A stretch of 30,374 nt of DNA from the IMG/VR virus record IMGVR_UViG_3300011115_000700, positions 1-30,374 of that record, one strand, 5' to 3'. A program made the position numbers and the translations under genes. The DNA is from a virus. Shown piece by piece: positions 7,022 through 14,553 of the stretch. How positions within the stretch are numbered: the stretch's first letter is position 1; each line of letters opens with the position of its first letter. The notes under the pieces were generated by a model, which saw only the letters and a list, made by a program, of their open reading frames with translations, was not told the origin of the DNA and made no database searches.

Positions 7022-7965
7022 AGCTTGACCGCGCCATAGACCTCTTCATCTCCGACTGGCGCAGCTACGGACGGATCAACTCACCGCACACCGAGAGCGC
7101 CTACCGCCGGAAGCTAGAAGTCCTCGGTGAAGTATCGAACCGCCGGCCGGTGGAGAAGCTAGGCAAGGCCGATGTCAAAGAGGCGCTTCGGTCGTGGCCT
7201 AATCCAAACTCTGCGCTTCAGGCTCATTCCGTCTATACCGCGTTCTTTGATTGGTGCCTAGAGGAAGACATAAGGAAGACAAACCCTGCTCGGATGGTTC
7301 ACCGGCCTAAGAAGAAGCAGGCGATCATCACGCGGCTAACGCGGGCCGAAACGCAGCAGCTCCTAGAGTGGTCGATCACGGCGCCGCCGACCTACCGCTG
7401 GACGCTCTACCTCGGCGTCTGCGCTGGACTACGCAATCAAGAGCTCTGCCTGCTAGAGAAACGCGACTTAGAGCGTCCGGGGTTTATTCACATTCGCCAG
7501 GCGGCAGGGAAGGGGCAGAAGGAGCGGATCATCCCCGTCATCAGAGACTTGGAGCCGATCATTGACGAGATCCTTCAGGTCGGCCAGCCGGACGGAACGC
7601 TTCTCCGGGGCCGCGTTCAGGTTATGCCGCAGCGGAGCCTAGAGATGCGCGACAAAGCCTCCCCGATGAGCAGGGGCGGGATGTATAAGCTCGTTCAGCG
7701 CTCAGGTGAGCGCGCGGGCCTTCACGTACCGATCACGCCGCACACACTCCGACACGCCTTTGGAGACTTCGTAGCGAAGTACGCAGGATTACGAGTAGCG
7801 CAAGCCCTACTCGGTCACGCTTCGGTCGAGACGACCGCGGGAACGTATGTAGACCGCGTAGGGCTAGACGAGATGACCGTCGCTATGAGCGGCTTCTCAA
7901 TCTGGCAGGGGGTATCACTTGACAATCAACCGAATGAGCGAGGAGCTGGCAATAATGCGCGATAA
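7018..7965 (+). CDS. int: Tyrosine recombinase (phage integrase)
   Basis: 315 residues. An N-terminal SAM-like core-binding domain (about 1-90) is followed by the catalytic domain with all expected residues: R139 in AGLRNQEL, K165 in the GKGQKER turn, H242 and R245 in HTLRHAFG, H267 in LLGHASVETT and nucleophile Y277 in AGTYVDR. There is no arm-type DNA-binding domain, so it is a short, XerC/D-like type. It catalyses site-specific integration and excision between attP and a host attB. Its start overlaps the mini-protein before it and the next gene begins within its end, so no non-coding attP flanks the gene. The element is probably temperate. Confidence 0.93.
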   Translation: MKLDRAIDLFISDWRSYGRINSPHTESAYRRKLEVLGEVSNRRPVEKLGKADVKEALRSWPNPNSALQAHSVYTAFFDWCLEEDIRKTNPARMVHRPKKKQAIITRLTRAETQQLLEWSITAPPTYRWTLYLGVCAGLRNQELCLLEKRDLERPGFIHIRQAAGKGQKERIIPVIRDLEPIIDEILQVGQPDGTLLRGRVQVMPQRSLEMRDKASPMSRGGMYKLVQRSGERAGLHVPITPHTLRHAFGDFVAKYAGLRVAQALLGHASVETTAGTYVDRVGLDEMTVAMSGFSIWQGVSLDNQPNERGAGNNAR

Positions 7966-8179
7966 TGTAGATTTTCGGGACTCGACGAAGGAATGGGACG
8001 ACAGCCTCATAATGGGCCTCAGAAGGGGACTCCCGGAGCACAGCGGCGACGCTGAGGGAATCCTTGTTTCACTAGCCGGAGCGAAGGTGATACTGACGCT
8101 TGAAGACGGCGAGATGCTAGAGCTCGACCGCGTTGAGCTGATGGCGGCGCTGCAGCCGCCGCTTCGGGTAGCGGCGTGA
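7955..8179 (+). CDS. Hypothetical protein (74 aa)
   Basis: I choose ATG 7955 because AGGAG at 7941-7945 lies 9 nt upstream; in-frame TTG 7919 and ATG 7934 are alternatives that would overlap more of the integrase gene. The product is small and acidic with a beta hairpin-like stretch (VSLAGAKVILTLEDGEMLEL). No known family recognised. The stop overlaps the GTG of the replication gene. Confidence 0.55.
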   Translation: MRDNVDFRDSTKEWDDSLIMGLRRGLPEHSGDAEGILVSLAGAKVILTLEDGEMLELDRVELMAALQPPLRVAA

Positions 8180-8745
8180 GCTGGGCGAAGCTGGACGACC
8201 GCTTCCACTCCAACCCGAAGGTGAGTAGGGTTTGGCACACCTGCCCTTCGGCTATAGGGCTCTACGTTATGAGCATTACGCACTGCTCGCAGCACGAGAC
8301 TGACGGCAGGATTGACGAGTACTTCATCGTCGGCTTAGTGCCGGATCAGATGGCGCGTAAGGTGATTATTGACGCTCTAGTTGACGCGGGGCTTTGGATT
8401 ACGATTGAGGCCGGCGCGTATCAGATCCCGGACTATCTCGACTTCAATCCGAGCCACGCCGAGCAGGAAAAGCGCCGCAAGACTGAAAAGGCTCGTAAGG
8501 CTAAGGGCCGGAAAACTCAGGCTCAAACGAAAGATTCTGTCCGCGATCTGTCCGCGCGGACACTTTGCGCGCCGGGACAGCCGGACAACTTGCGCGCGGG
8601 GTCGGAGTTGTCCGGGCGTCCCGACCCGACCCGACCCGACCCGCTAGAGGGTTCTTACGCTTCAGAGGGTTCTTTCCTTGAAAGCGCTGGCGGCTCATAC
8701 CTAGCGGGAAAGACAATCGAGGCATCTAGGGGGATGACTGGATGA
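8176..8745 (+). CDS. Replisome organizer / replication initiation-like protein
   Basis: 189 residues, GTG start coupled to the gene before. Residues 1-95 (MSWAKLDDRFHSNPKVSRVW, then AIGLYVMSITHCSQHETDG, VDAGLWI and YLDFNP) match the N-terminal winged-helix domain of phage replisome-organizer/DnaD-type proteins. Residues 96-118 are a basic linker; the rest is low-complexity and contains a PDPTRPDP stretch. The expected C-terminal DnaC-like helicase-loading domain is absent or much reduced. The linker DNA carries the repeat cluster described separately, so the protein may bind its own gene, as lambda O does. Loading of host DnaB is inferred. Confidence 0.68.
   Translation: MSWAKLDDRFHSNPKVSRVWHTCPSAIGLYVMSITHCSQHETDGRIDEYFIVGLVPDQMARKVIIDALVDAGLWITIEAGAYQIPDYLDFNPSHAEQEKRRKTEKARKAKGRKTQAQTKDSVRDLSARTLCAPGQPDNLRAGSELSGRPDPTRPDPLEGSYASEGSFLESAGGSYLAGKTIEASRGMTG
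8537..8674 (+). repeat. TGTCCG repeat cluster, candidate replication origin
   Basis: Inside the replication gene. The hexamer TGTCCG, in either orientation, occurs five times in 77 bp: 8538-8543 (+), 8549-8554 (+), 8557-8562 (-), 8582-8587 (-), 8609-8614 (+). They build a tandem pair TCTGTCCGCG with 11-bp spacing (8536 and 8547), a 14-bp perfect palindrome (8549-8562), and a 10-bp perfect inverted repeat CCGGACAACT (8581-8590 and 8606-8615). Then come four CCGAC units (8621-8640) and a direct repeat AGAGGGTTCTT (8646-8656, 8664-8674). The layout recalls the lambda ori inside gene O. Repeats are seen; origin function is inferred. Confidence 0.5.
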
Positions 8746-8978
8746 GCTACCGCGAACTTCAAGAGCAGGGTAGGGTCGAACTAGAGCGATCAAAGGATCA
8801 GCGGTCACGTTCAATCTTCGACAGCGTTGAGGACTTCATCGCCTCGCGGCGAGAGTTCGACGATCTACCTGCCGGAGATCCGCACCTTCGGAACGCCGTC
8901 CTTTATTGCCGCCGTGAAGGGCTACCTATCGGCGCCGTCCTAACCGTCCGCAAGCAGATGGTGGCGAGATGGATCTAA
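8742..8978 (+). CDS. Hypothetical protein (78 aa)
   Basis: ATGA overlap with the replication gene. A charged, mainly helical protein (ELQEQGRVELERSKDQRSRS near residues 5-24). No visible catalytic motif. Being directly downstream of the replication gene it may be an accessory replication factor, but there is no sequence evidence for that. Confidence 0.55.
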   Translation: MSYRELQEQGRVELERSKDQRSRSIFDSVEDFIASRREFDDLPAGDPHLRNAVLYCRREGLPIGAVLTVRKQMVARWI

Positions 8979-9397
8979 CAGCGGAGCCGGAATACCTGAA
9001 GCTCGTCAACCTCCTACACCGCCTAGAGCTAAAGAGCCACACTTCCGCTCTCGTGATTGACGCTGACCGTGTATCGGGTGGAAGTGGGACGACAGGCAAC
9101 CGACCGCCAGGCGGGGCCGAGCGCAAGGACGACCGCGAGCCGGAGTATTGGCTTCGGTCTGTGACTCATTACCGCCGGCGCCTAAAGGGAGCCCGCAGCG
9201 TCAAGGCCGTAATGCTCATCACCGCTGACGTTGAGCGAACCTTGAAGGCGTGGGAGAAGGCGCCGGTTCCATCTGCTCCGTTGCCGGGGTCGCCGTTCTT
9301 CCGTCGCTACATCGTGGAGAGCGATAAGACAGTTGGCGAGCTCGCAAGATTGACCGGGGTGAGTAGGCAGTACCTACACCGGCTAAGGGCGGCATAG
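8969..9397 (+). CDS. C-terminal helix-turn-helix protein (142 aa)
   Basis: The ATG overlaps the end of the previous gene by 10 bp. The final 25 residues, TVGELARLTGVSRQYLHRLR plus AA, form a clear helix-turn-helix with the conserved A-x3-G and S-R at the turn. The N-terminal 110 residues are helical and basic, around YWLRSVTHYRRRLKG, with no known motif. A C-terminal HTH in a gene at the early/late border, just before a non-coding gap, is compatible with a late-gene or crossover regulator. This is an inference; the DNA-binding element itself is well supported. Confidence 0.62.
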   Translation: MDLTAEPEYLKLVNLLHRLELKSHTSALVIDADRVSGGSGTTGNRPPGGAERKDDREPEYWLRSVTHYRRRLKGARSVKAVMLITADVERTLKAWEKAPVPSAPLPGSPFFRRYIVESDKTVGELARLTGVSRQYLHRLRAA

Positions 9398-9476
9398 GTT
9401 CCGTCCGATCAGTTTGTCAACCTAGCCGTATCGTCGCACTCGTGCGCGATGAGCTACCGCAGACCAAAGATCCTCG

Positions 9477-9498
9477 GCGCCTAACCACCACGAGGCGC
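9477..9498 (+). promoter_or_regulatory. Inverted repeat in a 128-bp gene-free gap
   Basis: The gap 9398-9525 holds no credible gene. Within it GCGCCT (9477-9482) pairs with AGGCGC (9493-9498) around a 10-nt loop. No U-run follows, so it is not a textbook rho-independent terminator. I could not identify a convincing -35/-10 pair. The gap separates the replication block from the small genes before terminase, so it could be an operator, a processing site or part of an attachment site. Confidence 0.3.
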
Positions 9499-9525
9499 GA
9501 TAGCTGAAACGTAAGGGAGGCAGCC

Positions 9526-9699
9526 GTGACCATCGTCTGCCACAAGTACGCGAACGGCTGCGTCTGCCCGGATTGCCGAGTCACGATCAACCAGATCAAC
9601 GCTCACCGGCAAGCAGGCCGCAACCCGTTCACACCAGACGGCAAGATCAAACCACTACGAGCCAAGCCAAAGCCACAGCCCTGGGATCTCGCCGCATAG
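9526..9699 (+). CDS. Small cysteine-rich protein (57 aa)
   Basis: GTG 9526 preceded by a strong GGGAGG at good spacing; the stop TAG is followed at once by AGGAGG for the next gene. The first 20 residues contain four cysteines and a histidine (VCHKYANGCVCPDC), which suggests a tiny zinc ribbon or knuckle, followed by a proline- and lysine-rich tail. An out-of-frame ORF that begins at 9573 and spans this gene is a shadow. Function unknown. Confidence 0.55.
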   Translation: MTIVCHKYANGCVCPDCRVTINQINAHRQAGRNPFTPDGKIKPLRAKPKPQPWDLAA

Positions 9700-9708
9700 G
9701 AGGAACCA

Positions 9709-9900
9709 ATGCTCATCGACGTAGACCTCGGCAATCGTCAAGTCTTCGTCAAGGGCCACAGGCTCCATCACGGCCTAGTGGGAGCAGTAGCAATCCTCGC
9801 CGGCGCTGTCCTCGCAGTTCACGACCGACACGACCTTCACCGCTGGATACCAGACGCGCGCATAAAGCGGCCAACCTCTCAATCGAAGGGCCGAGAATGA
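9709..9900 (+). CDS. Small membrane protein (63 aa)
   Basis: ATG 9709 after AGGAGG, one of the best Shine-Dalgarno sites in the window. One hydrophobic segment, HGLVGAVAILAGAVLAVHD (about residues 21-39), predicts a single membrane span, with a short polar N-terminus and a basic C-terminal tail. Similar small membrane proteins are common in actinophages just before the terminase genes. Holin is possible but the lysis cassette is at the other end of the late operon. Confidence 0.6.
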   Translation: MLIDVDLGNRQVFVKGHRLHHGLVGAVAILAGAVLAVHDRHDLHRWIPDARIKRPTSQSKGRE

Positions 9901-10130
9901 GCGAGCCGATCTGGAAGATGACCGATGAAGGTTTCGCCGTCACGTTCATACCCGTCTCGGATGATGACGGACGCAATCACATCGCCATCGCAGTAGGCAC
10001 ACCGACACCGCGCGTCCTAGTCAGCCTGCTATCGAGCGAGGCTAAAGAGCGGGCGACAGCGCACATTGCTTTAGCGATGGTGGCGCACGACAACTTGGAA
10101 GCTAAGGGATTGACGTTTAGGAGTGGATGA
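9897..10130 (+). CDS. Hypothetical protein (77 aa)
   Basis: ATG 9897 overlaps the previous TGA. A longer in-frame ORF from 9573 would overlap two other coupled genes and is rejected. The protein has a beta-hairpin-like first half (KMTDEGFAVTFIPVSDDDGR) and a helical second half. No family recognised. Confidence 0.55.
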   Translation: MSEPIWKMTDEGFAVTFIPVSDDDGRNHIAIAVGTPTPRVLVSLLSSEAKERATAHIALAMVAHDNLEAKGLTFRSG

Positions 10131-10561
10131 TGGCGAAGATGCATCCGGCGACCCGCGAGAAGCGGATCAACTACTTGGCAGATCAGTGGAAGGACGATCT
10201 CTTCTCGGAGCTGCTGCTGCGGGGTAGGGACATTGAGGAAGCAGCCCTGGCGCTGAAGATTGACCAAACAGACGGGATTGTCTACTTCGTCCAGTGTGGA
10301 GATGGTGGCCCGATCAAGTTAGGTCACACGCGCCACGACATCAATAAGCGACTAGCTGCGCTCCAAACAGCTAACCCGTTCCTACTTACAGCACGACGCA
10401 CTATCCCCGGATCGCGGAGGCTGGAGTCAATGCTTCACAAGCACTTCGCCCGCGACATCATCCTCGGAGAATGGTTCGTCGCAACCGAAGAGCTAGCAGC
10501 GATGTGTGGGGGAACGCCGACACCGGCTGAGTTCCTAGCTGGAGGAGTTTCTAATGCGTAA
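10127..10561 (+). CDS. GIY-YIG nuclease family protein (MUG113/T5orf172-like)
   Basis: 144 residues; tandem ATGs at 10127 and 10130, the first overlapping the preceding TGA. After a helical N-terminus, residues 50-118 carry the diverged GIY-YIG pattern: GIVYFV (50-55), IKLGHT (63-68), R75 in NKRLAALQ, E100 in RLESMLHKHF and the end motif GEWF (114-117). This is the variant found in T5orf172/MUG113-type proteins, single-strand or structure-specific nucleases or just DNA-binding domains. It sits immediately upstream of terminase, so a role in packaging or as a homing-type element is possible. Confidence 0.75.
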   Translation: MMAKMHPATREKRINYLADQWKDDLFSELLLRGRDIEEAALALKIDQTDGIVYFVQCGDGGPIKLGHTRHDINKRLAALQTANPFLLTARRTIPGSRRLESMLHKHFARDIILGEWFVATEELAAMCGGTPTPAEFLAGGVSNA

Positions 10562-10961
10562 GAGCGATACAGATGTGACACCTAAAGGAGTGCAAGGCAA
10601 GCAGCGCAAGTGGAAGCCTGACTTCATCGCTGCGCTCTCAGAGGCCGGAACGGTCACGGAGGCTTGCCGCAAGTCTGGCGTATCGCGTACTACCGCCTAT
10701 CGCGCTCGTCAGCAGGATGAAGCCTTCGCGCTTCAGTGGGCGGACGTTGAGGAAGAGGGAACCGAGCTACTGGAGAAGGTCGCCGTTCAGCGCGCAGTTG
10801 ACGGCTCGGACACTCTGATGATCTTCCTACTGAAGAGTCGCCGTCCGCAGAAGTACCGGGAGAACGTGAAGATCGAACACGGCGGCGAGATCCGCACCGA
10901 CCTTGACGAGCTAACTAGGGATCAACTTCGTGAGCGCGCTCGCGTCCTCCTCGGAGAGTGA
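10554..10961 (+). CDS. terS: Terminase small subunit
   Basis: 135 residues, overlapping the previous gene by 8 bp after GGAGG. Residues about 22-58 contain a helix-turn-helix (AGTVTEACRKSGVSRTTAYR), followed by a helical oligomerisation region and an acidic C-terminal segment (ELTRDQLRERARVLLGE), the usual order for a TerS that recognises the packaging site and recruits TerL. The next gene is the large subunit, which starts inside this one. Family call rests on fold plus position. Confidence 0.78.
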   Translation: MRKSDTDVTPKGVQGKQRKWKPDFIAALSEAGTVTEACRKSGVSRTTAYRARQQDEAFALQWADVEEEGTELLEKVAVQRAVDGSDTLMIFLLKSRRPQKYRENVKIEHGGEIRTDLDELTRDQLRERARVLLGE

Positions 10962-12372
10962 GCTTCAGGCAGTAGTCGAAGCGCTTGATCGCAAGGACTG
11001 TCAAGCCTCTTCCGCTGACTTCATCGAGCGTCACTGCTTCATCGAGGAGCCGGACGGAACCGCCATCCCGTTCAAGCTCTGGCCCTTTCAGCGCGACGTT
11101 GTAGTTGCGCTAGAGGCAGGCGAGCCGGTGATCGTCCTGAAAGCTAGGCGGCTCGGCCTTAGCTGGCTAGTCCTTTGCTTCGCACTCTGGCTCGCCATCT
11201 TCAATCAGGGAACCCGCATCCTCGTCCTCTGTAAGACCGAGGGCGACGCGACCGAGCTGCTCGACCGTATCCGCCGCACTCTTGAACGTATCCGATCAGA
11301 TCCAGCAAGCCAGCACATCCTCTCCCGCCTGGAGCGTCCAGCGAAAGAGCGCGACGCGGTAAAGACTTTGGACGTTGGAGCCTCGACTATTCGAGCTCTC
11401 GTTGGAACGCCGGCAGCGGCCCGCTCTGAGACAGCAGGGCTCGTGATCGCTGACGAGTTCGCCTTCCAGTCACGGGCTGATGAAATCTGGCGAGCCTTGA
11501 CGCCGACCATCGACGGCGGCGGCAAGCTCGCAGTCGTCTCAACCGGCAACGGCCCGGACATCGGCGGCGGAACCGGCGCAGAGTTCGCGTCGCAGTGGAA
11601 CCGAGCAGTCAGCGGCGAGTCCACGTTGACGCCGTTCTTCTTCTCGTGGGACTCGCGGCCTGACCGCGATGAGGCGTGGCACAAGCGAACGCTCGCAATG
11701 CTTGGCGACATCGAGCGCTTCAAGACTGAGTACCCGTCAAAGCCCGCCGACGCTTTCACTAGCCCGGACACCGACCTTGTCTACGATCAGACACACCTAG
11801 CCGCAGCAGTAGCGCTCGGCAAGCAGTACGACGAAGGCGACGCACCGTCCGGCCCGCTATGGCTTGGCATTGACTGGGGCGTAAACACTCACGCCTTACT
11901 TGCCTACCGCACCGCAGGCGGCGGCCTCTACGTCTTCGCTGAAGTGTTCGACAACGGGCGCGACCTGGCAGTGACCACCGCCGCAATCCTTAGAGCGATA
12001 GCCGACACCGGGCAGCGCGCAGAGTACGAACGCTTCGACGCAGCCGAGCCGGTGATTCATACCGAGTTCCGCCGGCAGTTCAAGACCGCGACCGGCTACA
12101 ACCCGCGCTGGGGCTCAATCCCTTTCAACAAATACAAAGAGCTGGCCGTGAAGTACGCGACCTACCTAATGCGCCGCAGTCACTCGCAGGAGCCGTCCGC
12201 AGTCCTCGCCATCAGTCCTAAAGGCTGCCCGGAGCTAATCCGGCAGATGGGCCGCCTAGAGCGAACCGCTGACGGGAAGGTAATGAAGGGTGACGATCAC
12301 GGCGCCGACGCGCTGCTCACCTTGACCGCCGAGCCGGGCGAGCAGTTCGCCAACGTAACCGTCACCGACTAG
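10930..12372 (+). CDS. terL: Terminase large subunit
   Basis: 480 residues; GTG 10930 starts 32 bp inside terS. ATPase domain: an adenine/arginine-type motif near FKLWPFQRDVV (48-58), a Walker A variant KARRLGLSW (71-79), Walker B LVIADE (171-176) and the coupling motif STGN (204-207). Nuclease domain (RNase H-like): D315 in LGIDWG, E338 in FAEVF, D456/D460 in GDDHGADALL. The protein powers DNA entry through the portal and cuts the concatemer. The nuclease metal residues are intact, so it should be active. It is followed without a gap by the portal gene. Confidence 0.93.
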   Translation: MSALASSSESELQAVVEALDRKDCQASSADFIERHCFIEEPDGTAIPFKLWPFQRDVVVALEAGEPVIVLKARRLGLSWLVLCFALWLAIFNQGTRILVLCKTEGDATELLDRIRRTLERIRSDPASQHILSRLERPAKERDAVKTLDVGASTIRALVGTPAAARSETAGLVIADEFAFQSRADEIWRALTPTIDGGGKLAVVSTGNGPDIGGGTGAEFASQWNRAVSGESTLTPFFFSWDSRPDRDEAWHKRTLAMLGDIERFKTEYPSKPADAFTSPDTDLVYDQTHLAAAVALGKQYDEGDAPSGPLWLGIDWGVNTHALLAYRTAGGGLYVFAEVFDNGRDLAVTTAAILRAIADTGQRAEYERFDAAEPVIHTEFRRQFKTATGYNPRWGSIPFNKYKELAVKYATYLMRRSHSQEPSAVLAISPKGCPELIRQMGRLERTADGKVMKGDDHGADALLTLTAEPGEQFANVTVTD

Positions 12373-12381
12373 GAGCTTCCT

Positions 12382-13860
12382 ATCCCTAACTTCGCATACG
12401 CGCTCCTAAGCGAGCTAGACGCATCACCCGCCTGGCCGCTGAAGCGTGAACGTCACGCCATCGCAAGGGTTCAGCGCCGCCGCGCGTTCTACGAGCAGGA
12501 CGAGGCCGTGATCCGTTCGCTAGCCAACTGGGACATCCGCAGCCAAACCCTCTTCGTAGGTGACTCGCCTCGTCAGTACATCATCGACCCTTTGGCTTCC
12601 CGCATCGCAGAGGGCTACGGCGACTTCCTCTTCGGAGAGGACGTAGAGATCGAACCGGCAGCCCTTGACGGGGTTGAGGCCGCTAACGATCACGCCTTCC
12701 TAGAGAGCATCGTTGACGAGAACCACCTAGAAGCCGAGCTATGGACAGCCGAGACGCGCTGCATCAGCGAGGGCGAGGTCTGGTGGCACGTGTACGTCGA
12801 CCGTGAAGTGGCAGACGTTCCGCTCGTGGAGTGGGTCAGCCGCACGAGCGTCACTCCGCTTTACCGAGGGAACCGTCTTCTAGCTTGCGCTTTCGTCACC
12901 TGCGTAGCTGAAACAGACGACACCTACTACCGCCTCGCTGAGATCCACGCGGACGGGATCGTAGTCAACGTGCTTTACATCGGCACCGTCGACAAGCTCG
13001 GCAGGCGCGTAGAGCTAACGGCCCTACCTTTGACTGAGAGCCTTCTGCCCGAATGGCTGACCGGCCTGCCGATGCTCGCCGGCGTGGTCAAGAACGGCTT
13101 CAACATCCGAGGCAACCTCGGCTTTAGCGAGTACGACCGCATCGAAAGCCTTCTCCTGGAGCTGAACGAGGCGCGCACTATCGGCTCAGAGAACGCAAGG
13201 CTGACCGCGAAGAAGCGCCTCTTTGCCAACTCGTCAATCCTCGCAACCGACAGCTCCGGCGGGAACGCCTTCCCCGTTGGCGAGGACATCATCTTGACCG
13301 ACTCAGGCGGCGGGCCTATCGGCGGCGGCTCAGACAAGCCTCCAGTGACCGCAGTGGAATACAGCTTTGACGCTCTGCCGCTGATCGCTCACACGCAGGA
13401 GGTTGAGCGGACAATCCTTAGCCGCGTTGGACTCGTGCCGCAGTTCATCGGGACGGACGTTCAAGGTTCAAGCGACAGCGGGACAGCGCTCCGGCTGCGC
13501 TTCCTGCCAACCGTGAACGCAGCTCGCGCCAAGTCGCGCGAGTGGGAGTCAAAGCTGCCGTTGATAATGATGCTGGCGATGCTCGTCGATCAGATGCCGC
13601 TAGAGATGGGCGGCTTCGGACGCGAATACTTCACCGCAGGGCTCCGGCCATCCGTCAAGCTCGGCTCGGTTCTACCGACCGATGACGCCGAGCTGGTTCG
13701 CAACACTTCGCTAGCCGTCAGCTCGGAGATTATGAGCCGCGAGACAGCGATCAGCGAGCAGCATCCAGAGTGGGATCAGCAGGCCGTTCTCGAAGAGATC
13801 GACCGAATCCAAATAGACCTTTCCGGCGCGCCCGTAGTTCTGCCGCCGGCAGTGCAGTAA
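12382..13860 (+). CDS. Portal protein (start possibly ATC)
   Basis: From the first conventional start, GTG 12508, the protein has 450 residues; in the same frame it is open back to the terL stop at 12370. AGGAG lies at 12371-12375, and 6 nt later is ATC 12382, which would give about 492 residues. The added 42 residues (NFAYALLSELDASPAWPL then RRRAFYEQDEA) look like the usual portal N-terminus, with portal-type codon bias. The rest (about SPRQYIIDPLASRIAEGYGD, LVEWVSRTSVTPLY, then the GSSDSGTALRLRF segment) is portal-like. The ring is the DNA channel of the head. Conservatively, annotate 12508..13860. Confidence 0.8.
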   Translation: MPNFAYALLSELDASPAWPLKRERHAIARVQRRRAFYEQDEAVIRSLANWDIRSQTLFVGDSPRQYIIDPLASRIAEGYGDFLFGEDVEIEPAALDGVEAANDHAFLESIVDENHLEAELWTAETRCISEGEVWWHVYVDREVADVPLVEWVSRTSVTPLYRGNRLLACAFVTCVAETDDTYYRLAEIHADGIVVNVLYIGTVDKLGRRVELTALPLTESLLPEWLTGLPMLAGVVKNGFNIRGNLGFSEYDRIESLLLELNEARTIGSENARLTAKKRLFANSSILATDSSGGNAFPVGEDIILTDSGGGPIGGGSDKPPVTAVEYSFDALPLIAHTQEVERTILSRVGLVPQFIGTDVQGSSDSGTALRLRFLPTVNAARAKSREWESKLPLIMMLAMLVDQMPLEMGGFGREYFTAGLRPSVKLGSVLPTDDAELVRNTSLAVSSEIMSRETAISEQHPEWDQQAVLEEIDRIQIDLSGAPVVLPPAVQ

Positions 13861-13887
13861 GTCAAATCCACCGAAGCCCGCTAGGTG

Positions 13888-13903
13888 CTCGCGTCGCTGC
13901 GAG
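13888..13903 (+). promoter_or_regulatory. Small hairpin between portal and scaffold genes
   Basis: In the 76-bp gap 13861-13936, CTCGC (13888-13892) pairs with GCGAG (13899-13903) around a 6-nt loop. No U-tract follows. It may tune mRNA stability or translation of the downstream scaffold gene, which has its own AAAGGA Shine-Dalgarno. Low stability and short length make this tentative. Confidence 0.25.
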
Positions 13904-13936
13904 TCATAAAACGCGCGGGACTGAAAGGACGTACCT

Positions 13937-14515
13937 ATGTCTGATGACGTAGCAGTAGAAGAGGCCGTCGAAGAGACGGTAGAAGCGGTTGAAGAGGTCG
14001 TAGAGACTCCTGAAACCGTGACTATGAGCAAAGCTGAAGCTGACGCACTGCGCCGCGAAGTAGCGGAGCAGCGCAAGACAGCTAAGAAGCTCGCAAGCGC
14101 CGCAGAAGTAGCGGAGCGCAAGCGCCTAGAGGAAGAGGGGCAGTATCAAACCCTCGCTTCCCAGGCGGAAGATCGCGCCACCGTTGCAGAGGCCCGCGCC
14201 AAAGAGCTAGAGCAGCGCCAGCTCATCTCGCAGGTAGCATCGCGTCTGAAGTTCCGCGACTCCGCAGATGCCGTCGCGCATCTGAAGGATCGAGGCATTG
14301 AAGCCGATGATGAGGCAAGCGTAGAGAACGCACTAGCTGCGCTCGCTACCGAGAAGTCGTATCTGATCGAGCAGTCCATCCCTACAAGGACGGGCGGCTC
14401 AGTCACCTCGGACGCGCCTCAGACCGTGACCATCGAAGCGCTCCGGGGAATGACCCCGGCTCAGGTCTCGGCGCTCGACCCGGCGGAAGTTCACCGGGCG
14501 CTCTCCGGCTCATAA
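13937..14515 (+). CDS. Capsid scaffolding protein
   Basis: 192 residues. The N-terminus is very acidic (repeated V-E-E motifs, residues 4-26), followed by a long charged coiled coil (about 30-95: SKAEADALRREVAEQRKTAK, then ERKRLEEEGQYQTLAS) and a mixed C-terminus that would bind the coat. It directly precedes the major capsid gene, the standard location for scaffold. No protease domain is visible here or next to it, so a head protease is either absent or outside the window. The scaffold is predicted from composition and position, not from a sharp sequence motif. Confidence 0.75.
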   Translation: MSDDVAVEEAVEETVEAVEEVVETPETVTMSKAEADALRREVAEQRKTAKKLASAAEVAERKRLEEEGQYQTLASQAEDRATVAEARAKELEQRQLISQVASRLKFRDSADAVAHLKDRGIEADDEASVENALAALATEKSYLIEQSIPTRTGGSVTSDAPQTVTIEALRGMTPAQVSALDPAEVHRALSGS

Positions 14516-14553
14516 CGAGCCTTCAATCCCTAAACCTAAAGGAGTCCTAGCTA

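Noticed and set aside
9573-10130. Long 185-codon ORF covering three small genes
   Set aside because: Its first part overlaps two genes with good Shine-Dalgarno sites and is serine/arginine-rich nonsense; only the part from 9897 is real.
11205-11771. 188-codon minus-strand ORF inside the terminase gene
   Set aside because: Antisense shadow of a confidently identified TerL; composition is Ser/Arg-rich with no motif.
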